A DNA stretch of 32,683 nucleotides, from contig CAIRTM010000095.1 of the NCBI GenBank assembly GCA_903881505.1, forward strand, positions 1-32,683, written 5' to 3'. The stretch's first letter is position 1; each line of letters starts with the position of its first letter. Below the pieces are notes generated by a model. That model saw nothing but the letters and a program-made list of their open reading frames with translations. It did not search any database and had not been told where the DNA came from. This stretch comes from an uncultured delta proteobacterium (lineage in GTDB: Bacteria > Desulfobacterota > WTBG01 > CAIYCZ01 > CAIRTM01). Shown here piece after piece: positions 8,883-16,687 of this stretch. A program made the position numbers and the translations under genes.

Positions 8883-9994
8883 AGTCATTCAGACCCTGGA
8901 TGATTTTGTATCTCTTCGCCACAGATGGCCGGTTCCGGATACCACTGTCGCCGGGAGCGGGATTTTTTTAAGCTATGATTGGTTTTACTGCTGCCTGTGT
9001 TCTTTCCGGAAAGACAAGATCTTGAATATCATAGTTGCAGAGGACGGGGCCGAGATTATCGGCCTGGCCCCGTTTTGGATATTTCAATCTAAAACAAGAG
9101 GCGTTCCGGTTCGCACAATGAGTTTTATCGTCGTCCCCGATACCCCCTGGGTCGATTTTGTGATCAGACAAGGAAAGCAAAAGGAAACCATCGAAATCTT
9201 CATGAAGCATGTTGCCGCAACGCAGCGACACCTCTGGGATAGTTTGGAGTTGTCGCGATTTTCGATGAAATCGACCAATTATGCCATCCTCAGGGATGTG
9301 ATAGCCACCATGGGCTTGAAATCGTATCAGGGGTTCAAAAACCAGATTCCATACCTGGAGATACGAGAAGACTGGGATACGTTCATCAATCAAAAAAGCA
9401 AGAATTTTAGAAAAAGACAACGCAATATCGCCAACAGCATAGAGAAGATGGGTGATATAACCACCGAAATCATCGCCCAGGGATCGGTTGAAAAAGTCCT
9501 GCACGACATTATGCTGGTATCCGGGCATTCATGGAAAAACAAGGCCGGAGTCGCTATCCCAAATTCGAGGGAATCCATTCATTTTTTTTGAGTGTTTAAC
9601 GTCTATGGCGATGGCTCGGGGATGGCTGGACGTCTGGATATTGAAAAAAAGGGGGCATCCGGTCGCCTTCGAGTATCATTTGATGTCCGACAACCGCATA
9701 CATTCGCTGCGCAGTGATTTCGACGAAACGTATCGAGATATTTCCCCGGGTTATTTGCTTTTATCCGCAATAATTAAAAATGTATTTCAGAAAGGCTGCA
9801 GCGAATTTCATTTAGGACCGGGCGCGCATGAGTATAAATTTGATTGGACCAATCGTGTTCATGAACAAGATAGCATCACTATCTCTAACAATACCTGTGC
9901 CGGGATCGCGGTCTGGTTCATAGAGGCCCGGATAAAGCCGGCGGCCAAACTGATTCGCGACCGCCTGCTTCGATTACAAGGCAAAAGGGCATGA
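8872..9994 (+). pseudogene. BcsL/CelD-like GNAT acyltransferase (Acetyltransf_6), interrupted by a frameshift
   Basis: The first frame (8872-9591) codes 239 aa and ends in IHFF-stop just after a run of eight Ts (9582-9589). The frame one base over continues without loss of sense as ECLTSMAMARGWLDVWILKK and runs to 9994. Together they would give about 373 aa, the usual length of CelD/BcsL-like acyltransferases found in exopolysaccharide clusters. The second half holds the typical conserved end (RSDFDETYRDISPGYLL, then FHLGPGAHEYKFDW). These proteins transfer acyl or aminoacyl groups to sugar intermediates. The break may be a true inactivation, a sequencing error in the T-run, or slippage at T8 that yields some full-length product. 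Confidence 0.75.
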
Positions 9995-10078
9995 TATACC
10001 TAATGCAACTACTTGCTCTCCTCGGGATTTTTTTTACTATGCGCATCCATTTGACAACGGTCCTCAGCCGTGAATGAC
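9992..10078 (+). other. 28-codon frame overlapping the acyltransferase stop, probably not a gene
   Basis: ATG 9992 overlaps the preceding stop (ATGA) and codes MIYLMQLLALLGIFFTMRIH then LTTVLSRE. The first half is hydrophobic and could be one membrane helix. No family is recognised. It may be a decayed start of a lost gene. Confidence 0.2.
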
Positions 10079-10327
10079 TTGCCGCTTTATTGTTCGGGCT
10101 TGGCAGCCGGAAGAGTTTTCGGTCCGGGTTTGCAAAATATAATCATAATCGAAAATGAACGAATGATAAAAACAGGCAGGTATCGCTCCACATCGTTACC
10201 ACGACGGTATTTCGCCCTTGGCGCATGGCTGGTGGAGAAAAAAGCAAAACCCGTGTACAATTGCTTGACAAGAAAGTTATTCAATAAACATCCGGCCTCC
10301 AAGGTATCCCAAAAGAATAGCCATTAA
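10070..10327 (+). CDS. Hypothetical 85-aa protein, doubtful
   Basis: GTG start, basic product (several Lys/Arg clusters, YRSTSLPRRYFALGAWLVEK). I recognise no domain, and there is no signal peptide or convincing membrane helix. It fills most of the gap between the acyltransferase and the glycosyltransferase on the operon strand, where genes are otherwise packed, so it may be a small protein or the remnant of a larger one. There is no strong ribosome site ahead of the GTG. Confidence 0.3.
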   Translation: MNDLPLYCSGLAAGRVFGPGLQNIIIIENERMIKTGRYRSTSLPRRYFALGAWLVEKKAKPVYNCLTRKLFNKHPASKVSQKNSH

Positions 10328-10340
10328 TATATAAACGGTC

Positions 10341-11411
10341 ATGCCGGCCTTGATTGGGATAACGAGACCCATGGAAAAGAAACCAGGATCAATCGATCAG
10401 ATGCGGATGCTCTTGCTCATCAATTGGCCGGAGTCAGGTGAATGGTATTTTTTATCGCGTCTGAAGAAAGAAACCGGCCACGTAGCAGTTCTGCAGCCTT
10501 TTAGATGGAAAGTATTTCAAAACAAAAAACTGAACCGCATCAACATCTATCTGTCTGAATTTTACCTGCCGATCATCGCGTTTTGCATGCGCAAAAAATT
10601 TCATGCGGTAGTGAGCTGGCAAATGCGCCTGGGCATATGTTATGGAATCTTGAATGCCTTATTCCCGCGAGCGGCTACTCCGCATATCATCCAGGATTTC
10701 CATATCGATCCGGCCAGAAGAGATTGGAAATATACATTGCGCCTTATGCTCCTGGCCATGGCAATTCGAGGCATAGATTTTTTTCTGTGCACCTCCACCC
10801 ATGAAAAAGACGCGTATTCCAAACGATTCGGTATCCCATCCGAGCGCATTGCCTTTTTACCCTATTCACCGCCCCCCGGTTATGTGTCCCTTCGCAGCGT
10901 CCCCAGAGGCGACTATCTTTTCGCATATGGAAACAGTGACAGGGATTTTGATACGCTGATCCGGGCCGTGGGCCATCTGGACATCCGCGTGATCATCCTT
11001 TCACGGAAATTCAGGCCCGCAGCACCCCTGCCTCGCAATGTCGAACATATGTATTGGTCCGTACCGGAATCACAATTGATCCACTATATCGCGGGCGCCC
11101 GGGCGGTGATCCTGCCCATCACGCATCGTTTCGTGGCGGCCGGACAGGTCGCCATGATGGAAACCATGGCTTTGGGCCGGCCTTTAATCGTATCGGCCAA
11201 TGTCGCCACGGTAGAGTATGCGATTGATGGTCAAACCGCCCTGTTTTTTGAACCGGGAGATGCTGATATGCTTTCGCGGCATATTCGATATCTCGTTGAA
11301 AACCCTGAAACCGCGGAGGAAATCGGACGGCGCGCCCGGCAAACCATGGTGGGGCAACCGGACCTGGAAGTCGATGTTTTTATCAAACTCTTACAGCAGA
11401 CGATTGCATGA
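10341..11411 (+). CDS. Glycosyltransferase, GT4-like (GT-B fold)
   Basis: 356 aa. The N-terminal half is poorly conserved, as usual for acceptor domains. The C-terminal half shows a GT4-type donor-binding pattern: YLFAYGNSDRDFDTLIRAV, then METMALGRPLIVSANVATVE followed by LFFEPGD and a VENPETAEEIGRRAR tail. It would add a sugar from a nucleotide donor to the growing glycan at the inner face of the membrane. No transmembrane helix is evident beyond a hydrophobic patch near residues 130-145. ATG 10371 is an alternative start. The stop overlaps the next gene by four bases (ATGA), so the two are translationally coupled. Sugar specificity cannot be read from the sequence. Confidence 0.82.
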   Translation: MPALIGITRPMEKKPGSIDQMRMLLLINWPESGEWYFLSRLKKETGHVAVLQPFRWKVFQNKKLNRINIYLSEFYLPIIAFCMRKKFHAVVSWQMRLGICYGILNALFPRAATPHIIQDFHIDPARRDWKYTLRLMLLAMAIRGIDFFLCTSTHEKDAYSKRFGIPSERIAFLPYSPPPGYVSLRSVPRGDYLFAYGNSDRDFDTLIRAVGHLDIRVIILSRKFRPAAPLPRNVEHMYWSVPESQLIHYIAGARAVILPITHRFVAAGQVAMMETMALGRPLIVSANVATVEYAIDGQTALFFEPGDADMLSRHIRYLVENPETAEEIGRRARQTMVGQPDLEVDVFIKLLQQTIA

Positions 11412-13057
11412 TCTCAAACGATCCGCGCTTAAAAAAGAGCTTCGATCCAAGCGTGACAAACTGGTTCAACGTTCTTCATGATATGCGCGCATGCCATATT
11501 CTGAAGCTGGGAACCGGATCTGAAAACACCATACAGTCAATTCTTGCATGGGGATGCACATCCCTGGTGTGCGTCGGGCCTCCATCCGATGTTTCGCATC
11601 CTGCACTCAGCTGCTTTGGCGCGCTGGAAGAAATACACGGCTTTTCGTTTGACATCTGCCTGATCGATGAATTCGAGGTGCTCAAACGCAAAAGCAAAGG
11701 CCAGCTGATGGCATTGCTGGCTCAGATTTATACAAGGCTCTCGCATGAAGGCGTCCTGATGATCGGCCTGCCGAACGGGATAGGGGACTTGGCTTTAAAA
11801 CGCGCATTGAATTTTTGTCTGAAAACCTCCGGCTATACGGCCATTGACACGTATTATTGCGAACCTGAATTTCAACGCCCATGGGTCATCTTCCCCGACG
11901 CTATGCCAAAAATTCAGTATTTCAAGCTGTTATTTGGCATGTTCTATATCGAACCAACCTTAAGAAGGTATCTGAAGGCCTTTTTCAAGACATGTTCGGC
12001 TGTATTTTTACCGACCGTGAGTTCTCTTGTGGGAACCATGCTGGTCGCGCACAAACACATTGATAAACATGTTGTCAGCGATGGTGTGCCATTGCGTTTT
12101 GCGGAAGCCGGTCTCTCCAGGAATACGCCGGGGCATTGTGTATGGCTGGCCAAGGCCCATGAGGGCAAACATCTGGCCTTTGTGATTGGCGAATCAAAAA
12201 AAAATGCGCCTGTTTCGGCCGTGGCCAAACAAATCAGCGTCGCTTATTCGGGGTCCGATACGATCCGGCAGGAGCATAGAAATTTACAGATGCTCGTACC
12301 TTTTTCAGAAGATTTTAAGCGCCATGGCTTTGTCATACCCCGGCCCATCGGCTATGCGCTCCTGCAAGGGAAACCCTTATCGCTCGAAACCGGACTTTCC
12401 GGTCAACCGCTGGCCCGGTTAAAGCACGGATGGCTTCGTGACCCCGTGGTTTTGGCCCGACACGTGAATCGACTGGTTTCTATCCTGATCCATGTGCATG
12501 ATGCGCTGACGCGCCGGTTGCGCGACAGCGCCAGCGTTATTCCTGATCGTTATTATGAAAATTCTTCAAACTTGCCAGACGCGTATTCCCAGGCGCCCGT
12601 AAGAAACGCCGGATATCGGGGCATGGTTCAGCATGGCGATTTTACCGATGTCAATATCGTATATGACGAGAATAAGGATCTTTGGGGAATATTTGATTGG
12701 GAGTGGATGGGAACCGGGTTTCCACCCTTTTTCGATCTCTATTTTTTGCTGGCCTCTCTGGGGTTTCGCAGCACAACGGCAGGCGATCTCGATCATCTGG
12801 GTAACTATCGCCAGTCCATGATCGAGACCTTTTACTCCAAAAACTGGTTCAGCGATCTGGCCGTATCGATGATTACGACGTATGCCCGCTTTTTCGATGT
12901 GCCGGTCGAAAAATGCCGTGATTATTTTTGGGATTTCCTGTTGTTTCAATACAACAAGCACCGCTTGGACTACCAAAGCCCGGGCTACACCGAACTGTTC
13001 GAAAGCATGCTGGCCTATGCAATTGCTCACCCGCATGCATTTATCATGTCGCAATAA
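11408..13057 (+). CDS. Methyltransferase-like domain fused to APH/choline-kinase-type phosphotransferase
   Basis: 549 aa in two parts. Residues ~20-160 look like a degenerate class-I methyltransferase fold: ILKLGTGSENTIQSILAWGC, CLIDEFEVL, then LSHEGVLMIGLPNG. They lack a clean SAM glycine motif. Residues ~250-540 are a kinase-like aminoglycoside/choline phosphotransferase domain with the catalytic loop HGDFTDVN near 411 and the metal motif GIFDWEWMG near 428. In polysaccharide clusters such kinases are thought to phosphorylate sugars or lipid-linked intermediates; antibiotic resistance is unlikely here. It overlaps the glycosyltransferase by 4 nt and is followed after 5 nt by the flippase. 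Domain calls are good, the substrate is unknown. Confidence 0.78.
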   Translation: MISNDPRLKKSFDPSVTNWFNVLHDMRACHILKLGTGSENTIQSILAWGCTSLVCVGPPSDVSHPALSCFGALEEIHGFSFDICLIDEFEVLKRKSKGQLMALLAQIYTRLSHEGVLMIGLPNGIGDLALKRALNFCLKTSGYTAIDTYYCEPEFQRPWVIFPDAMPKIQYFKLLFGMFYIEPTLRRYLKAFFKTCSAVFLPTVSSLVGTMLVAHKHIDKHVVSDGVPLRFAEAGLSRNTPGHCVWLAKAHEGKHLAFVIGESKKNAPVSAVAKQISVAYSGSDTIRQEHRNLQMLVPFSEDFKRHGFVIPRPIGYALLQGKPLSLETGLSGQPLARLKHGWLRDPVVLARHVNRLVSILIHVHDALTRRLRDSASVIPDRYYENSSNLPDAYSQAPVRNAGYRGMVQHGDFTDVNIVYDENKDLWGIFDWEWMGTGFPPFFDLYFLLASLGFRSTTAGDLDHLGNYRQSMIETFYSKNWFSDLAVSMITTYARFFDVPVEKCRDYFWDFLLFQYNKHRLDYQSPGYTELFESMLAYAIAHPHAFIMSQ

Positions 13058-13062
13058 ACCGT

Positions 13063-14547
13063 ATGAATCGAACCTATTCACTGAGAGAACGGGCGTTTTA
13101 CCTTCTGATCGGCAAGATCATTGCTTTTGTCCTCAACATAGCTGTCCCCGTTGTCCTGGTGCGCCTGCTTTCCCAGCAGAACTATGGTTTTTATCAGCAA
13201 TTTTGGCTGATGAGCCTGACCGTAACGCCGATGCTGGCGTTCGGCATTCATAACAGCCTGTTTTATTTCTACCCTACGAGCCGCGGGCAAGAGGACAAAA
13301 CAGCGCTGCTGTCCCGAACGTTTTTCAGCCTTTTGGGAATGGCCGTCATCGGTCTCTGCGCGGCTGTTATCCTGAAATCCCATATAATCGGTCTGCTGAA
13401 GTGCGTGGAGCTCGATCAGTTTTACTGGGCGCTTATTCTGCACATTTTTTTTTCAGTCGTTTCCGCCTGTCTCCAAAATCTCTTTTTGATCGAAGGCAAA
13501 GCCACCAGGTCCATGTGGTTTGAGATATATAACCAGCTTAGCCGCGCCGTTATGCTCATTTTCGCGGTTCTCGTTTTTCATACCGTCTCCGCGGCCGTCT
13601 GGGCGCTTGTAATCCAGGCCCTGATAAACTCGGCATATTTGTTTGCCTATTTGCTGTATCATTACCGCATCGATATACGCACAATCCGGTTTTCTGACCT
13701 CATGGCCCAAATTAAATATGTTTTGCCCATGGGGCTGGGTGCAATTGTCGGTACCATCGGGGATCAAGCCGATAAATTGATCCTTACCGCCTTGTTCACC
13801 ACCAGGGACTACGCTCTTTATTCTGTGGGGAATTTCCGTATCCCCATTATCGCGACACTGTATGAAACCGTCGGAGATGTCATTCTTACACGGATCAGCG
13901 AATACTCAAAAGCGCCGCACGGCAAGCTCCTGGCGCTTGAACTGTATAAAAAAATGCTGCGACTGAATGCGATGGTAACGATTCCAATCATCGTATTTTC
14001 AATTACATTTGCCGGCCCCATCATTACATTTCTTTTCGGCGACAACTATCAGGAAAGCGTGAATGTGTTTCGCGTCACGCTGTTGATTTTCTTTTTTCAA
14101 ATGCTTGGTCACGGATATATCCTCCGGGGATATGCCCAGACAGGCCATATACTTCTCTCCAATCTTTTTAAAATGGCTTTTTCGATCTGCTGCGGTTATT
14201 TCCTGATTAAACACTATGGAATCAAGGGGGCGGCGCTTGCCTATACCATCGCTTTTTCTTTAAATTCCGTAATCCAGTTGAACAAAGGAAGGCAAATCCT
14301 CGGCGTGCCCTGGAGCACCTTTTTCCCATGGCGCGATTTCGTCGTCATCGGCCTTATCAGCGGAGGAGGCGCTATCGTTTCGGCCTTATGTTACTTTATC
14401 CCTCTGCACAAGATGGTGCTGATCCTGGCGGCGGGCCTGATGTACTGCACGATTGTCGCCGTCATGCTCATGAAGCGGGGCTATATTACCCAAGAGATGA
14501 TCGCGCGGGTCAAAACAGCGCTTGGGATACGGGCGACCACAACCTAG
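13063..14547 (+). CDS. Wzx-like polysaccharide flippase (MOP/MATE superfamily)
   Basis: About 494 aa from ATG 13063 (MNRTYSLRERAFYLLIGKII), placed 5 nt after the previous stop. A longer in-frame reading back to 12928 would overlap the kinase gene and adds no conserved sequence. The product is almost wholly hydrophobic, with roughly 12-14 membrane segments, and starts with the family pattern GKIIAFVLNIAVPVVLVRLL and NYGFYQQFW. MOP-family exporters flip undecaprenyl- or lipid-linked oligosaccharides across the inner membrane. As the last gene of the run it indicates that the cluster makes a lipid-linked glycan for export. No polymerase (Wzy) or initiating transferase is visible, so the set is incomplete. 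Confidence 0.87.
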   Translation: MNRTYSLRERAFYLLIGKIIAFVLNIAVPVVLVRLLSQQNYGFYQQFWLMSLTVTPMLAFGIHNSLFYFYPTSRGQEDKTALLSRTFFSLLGMAVIGLCAAVILKSHIIGLLKCVELDQFYWALILHIFFSVVSACLQNLFLIEGKATRSMWFEIYNQLSRAVMLIFAVLVFHTVSAAVWALVIQALINSAYLFAYLLYHYRIDIRTIRFSDLMAQIKYVLPMGLGAIVGTIGDQADKLILTALFTTRDYALYSVGNFRIPIIATLYETVGDVILTRISEYSKAPHGKLLALELYKKMLRLNAMVTIPIIVFSITFAGPIITFLFGDNYQESVNVFRVTLLIFFFQMLGHGYILRGYAQTGHILLSNLFKMAFSICCGYFLIKHYGIKGAALAYTIAFSLNSVIQLNKGRQILGVPWSTFFPWRDFVVIGLISGGGAIVSALCYFIPLHKMVLILAAGLMYCTIVAVMLMKRGYITQEMIARVKTALGIRATTT

Positions 14548-14846
14548 GTGCGGACAGGCCCTGGAAATAAAACGCTTCAGCCCGCCATGGCAGAGCATTG
14601 CACGGAATTCCACGGCCGTTATTGATCCGTCTGTCATCCCGGCCCCTTCGGCTTCGCTCAGGCCAGGCGCCGGGAGAGATCGTATTGAAAAAAGAAAGAT
14701 TTCTCGCTTCGCCCGCAATGCCCCCGTGGTTGCATGATTGTGTTACATGCTCTCGTTGAGACGTTCGCTCTGTGCGCCGCACTGATCCCGCACCGGCGGG
14801 ACGGATGCGGCGAAACAAGGCATCCGGACTTTTTACGGGGGGCAAT
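14548..14846. other. Intergenic region with a dispersed-repeat relic
   Basis: No credible gene. At 14696-14722 the sequence AAGATTTCTCGCTTCGCCCGCAATG resembles the common intergenic repeat family CATTGCGAGCGAAGCGAGAAATC found in many deltaproteobacterial genomes (written here as ATTTCTCGCTTCGC plus CCGCAATG). A small GC stem CCCGCACCGGCGGG lies near 14790. The stretch separates the converging flippase and gdhA genes. Confidence 0.45.
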
Positions 14847-14876
14847 AAAAAAGCCCCTTCACATTGAAGGGGCTTT
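14847..14876 (-). terminator. gdhA rho-independent terminator
   Basis: Perfect 11-bp stem AAAGCCCCTTC/GAAGGGGCTTT with a 5-nt loop, followed on the minus strand by six Ts, 30 nt after the gdhA stop. It can also work for the flippase operon on the plus strand. Confidence 0.88.
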
Positions 14877-14905
14877 GCGTAGTACGGATTGAACCGAGCG
14901 GCTGA

Positions 14906-16264
14906 TTACACGATGCCGTTTGCAAGCATGGCTTTTGCAACCTTCAGGAAGCCGGCGATATTGGCGCCGGCAACATAGTCTCCCTTGGTGGCGTAAGCCT
15001 CAGAAGCATCCATACAGGCCTTGTGAATGCTTTTCATGATACCGTGCAGCCTGCTGTCGACTTCTTCACGGGTCCATGAAAGCCGCAGGCTGTTCTGCGA
15101 CATTTCAAGGCCGGAGGTTGCAACGCCGCCCGCATTTGCCGCCTTGCCGGGCCCGAAAAGCATGTTGGCATCTTTGTAAATTTTAACGGCTTCCGGAGTG
15201 GATGGCATGTTAGCGCCTTCGGCTACGCAGATGCAGCCGTTTTTGACCAGCGCGGCTGCATGGCTGCCGTCGATTTCATTCTGGGTTGCCGAGGGAAGGG
15301 CGACATCTACCTTAATGCCCTGGCTCTGGATGACGTCCCAGACACTCTGGCCTTTGAAACATGCGGCCTTGGGATACTTCTCGGCATACTCGCTGATCCG
15401 GCCGCGGCGGACGTTTTTCAGCTCCATAATATAGTTGAGTTTTGCGGCATCGATGCCCGCCTCGTCGATAATGGTGGCATTGGAATCGCACACCGAAATG
15501 CAGGTGCCGCCGAGCTGGTTGACCTTTTCGATCGTGTACTGGGCGACATTGCCCGCGCCGCTGACAGCGACTTTTTTGCCCTTAAAATCAAGGCCGCGCG
15601 TGGCAAGCATTTCCGCTGCGAAATATACGCAGCCGTAGCCGGTCGCCTCGGGCCGGATGAGGCTTCCGCCGTATTCGAGGCCCTTGCCGGTCAGCACGCA
15701 GGTGTGCTCGTTGCGGATCTTTTTATAATAGCCGTTCATGTAGCCGATTTCGCGACCGCCCACGCCGATGTCACCGGCCGGCACGTCGGTATCCGGGCCG
15801 ATATGCCGGTACAGCTCGCGCATCAGGGCCTGGCAGAAACGCATGACTTCCATGTCCGATTTGCCCTTGGGGTCGAAGTCCGATCCGCCCTTGCCGCCGC
15901 CCATGGGAAGCGTGGTCAGCGAGTTCTTGAAGATCTGCTCAAAGCCCAGGAACTTCAGGATGCTGAGATTTACCGACGGGTGGAAGCGCAGGCCGCCCTT
16001 GAACGGACCGATGGCATTATTGAACTGTATGCGATATCCGCGGTTGACCTGAACTTCGCCCTTGTCATCGACCCAGGGAATGCGGAAGATAATGACACGC
16101 TCAGGCTCAACGATGCGTTCATAGATCTTTGCCTTTACAAATTCGGGATGCTTTTTTACGGTGGGCTCAAGTGATTCGAGCACCTCCTGCGCAGCCTGAT
16201 GGAATTCAAGCTGGTTCGGGTCCTGCTGCTTGATTTTGTCAAGAACTTCGCTGATTACAGACAT
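14906..16264 (-). CDS. gdhA: Glutamate dehydrogenase, NADP-type hexameric
   Basis: 452 aa from ATG 16264, chosen because GGAGG lies 6 nt upstream and MSVISEVLDKIKQQDPNQLE is a normal start for this family; the frame is open 47 codons further but that part is unlike GDH. The enzyme makes glutamate from 2-oxoglutarate, ammonia and NAD(P)H. Visible signatures: RGYRIQFNNAIGPFKGGLRF, the catalytic lysine motif LPMGGGKGGSDFDPKGKSD, DVPAGDIGVGGREIGYM, the dinucleotide loop VAVSGAGNVAQY and GANIAGFLKVAKAM. Length and motifs match the ~450-aa bacterial type. It diverges from the NrpR-like gene across a 423-bp region that holds its promoter and the paired palindromes, so it is very probably under NrpR control. 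Confidence 0.96.
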   Translation of the reverse strand: MSVISEVLDKIKQQDPNQLEFHQAAQEVLESLEPTVKKHPEFVKAKIYERIVEPERVIIFRIPWVDDKGEVQVNRGYRIQFNNAIGPFKGGLRFHPSVNLSILKFLGFEQIFKNSLTTLPMGGGKGGSDFDPKGKSDMEVMRFCQALMRELYRHIGPDTDVPAGDIGVGGREIGYMNGYYKKIRNEHTCVLTGKGLEYGGSLIRPEATGYGCVYFAAEMLATRGLDFKGKKVAVSGAGNVAQYTIEKVNQLGGTCISVCDSNATIIDEAGIDAAKLNYIMELKNVRRGRISEYAEKYPKAACFKGQSVWDVIQSQGIKVDVALPSATQNEIDGSHAAALVKNGCICVAEGANMPSTPEAVKIYKDANMLFGPGKAANAGGVATSGLEMSQNSLRLSWTREEVDSRLHGIMKSIHKACMDASEAYATKGDYVAGANIAGFLKVAKAMLANGIV

Positions 16265-16359
16265 TTTTTGCCTCCACGCACTGGATTGTCGGTTTGGCTG
16301 CACGGCCGCTGCCGTTGCGGTATGCAGCATATTTTGTTGACTGTCATACTGCCGATTAA

Positions 16360-16373
16360 GGCAAATCGATGCC
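16360..16373. promoter_or_regulatory. Candidate NrpR operator 2 (GGCAAATCGATGCC)
   Basis: Palindromic GGCA-N6-TGCC, 22 bp (two helical turns) from the next one. By the predicted start it lies at about +30 to +43 of the gdhA transcript. The architecture equals known methanogen NrpR sites (GGAA-N6-TTCC or GGTA-N6-TACC) with different outer bases. Confidence 0.6.
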
Positions 16374-16381
16374 GTCAAATC

Positions 16382-16395
16382 GGCAAATGATTGCC
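16382..16395. promoter_or_regulatory. Candidate NrpR operator 1 (GGCAAATGATTGCC)
   Basis: GGCA-N6-TGCC (in fact GGCAA-N4-TTGCC), placed about +8 to +21 of the predicted gdhA transcript, just after the -10 box. A bound repressor dimer here would block initiation or early elongation. Confidence 0.62.
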
Positions 16396-16408
16396 TTTGT
16401 TTCAAGAC

Positions 16409-16437
16409 ATTCTAGCGGTAAATTTTAAAATAGTCAA
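16409..16437 (-). promoter_or_regulatory. gdhA sigma-70 promoter
   Basis: On the minus strand TTGACT (16437-16432), a 17-bp spacer and TAGAAT (16414-16409) give 5 of 6 matches at each box and ideal spacing. Transcription should begin near 16402, leaving a leader of about 138 nt that contains both GGCA-N6-TGCC palindromes. Confidence 0.72.
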
Positions 16438-16488
16438 TTAATATTAAATAGTTATACTATAGCTATCTGAACGCTGCATTAAATTATT

Positions 16489-16547
16489 GGCAAAATTGCC
16501 TTTTTAAATTTGTTATAACGGAATTTTTGCCGTTTTATAGGCATGCC
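16489..16547. promoter_or_regulatory. Further palindromes on the nrpR side of the divergent region
   Basis: GGCAAAATTGCC (16489-16500) shares the GGCA...TGCC ends with N4 spacing. AACGG-N8-CCGTT spans 16517-16534 and GGCATGCC spans 16540-16547. A loose plus-strand promoter (TTGGCA, 18 bp, TGTTAT) would overlap the first, so these may be autoregulatory sites for the nrpR-like gene. Confidence 0.35.
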
Positions 16548-16687
16548 GGATTGTGATTAATTTTAAAAAATGGTTTGTATAGCCTTATCTTTTTTGTTAC
16601 CTTGCGCTGTAGCGCCCGTTTCCAGCTCGTGGAAGCGGCAATTGCACATCAGTTTTTGCAGCAATTACACGGAAAGGTTTTGCCGGA

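Noticed and set aside
11408-13057. Antibiotic-resistance aminoglycoside kinase
   Set aside because: Only the general APH fold motifs are shared; the fusion and its place in a glycan cluster argue against a resistance role.
12928-13062. Longer N-terminus for the flippase
   Set aside because: It would overlap the kinase gene by 130 nt; the conserved family start is at 13063.
15260-16174. 304-codon plus-strand frame over gdhA
   Set aside because: Shadow of gdhA, no family resemblance.
16360-16395. Sigma-54 promoters for gdhA (GGCA...TTGCC resembles -24/-12)
   Set aside because: GG and GC are separated by 9 nt, not 10, in both copies; the sites are palindromic and paired downstream of a good sigma-70 promoter, which fits operators better.
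16265-16405. Longer N-terminus for gdhA
   Set aside because: The extra 47 residues do not look like GDH, would run through both candidate operators, and GGAGG marks ATG 16264.
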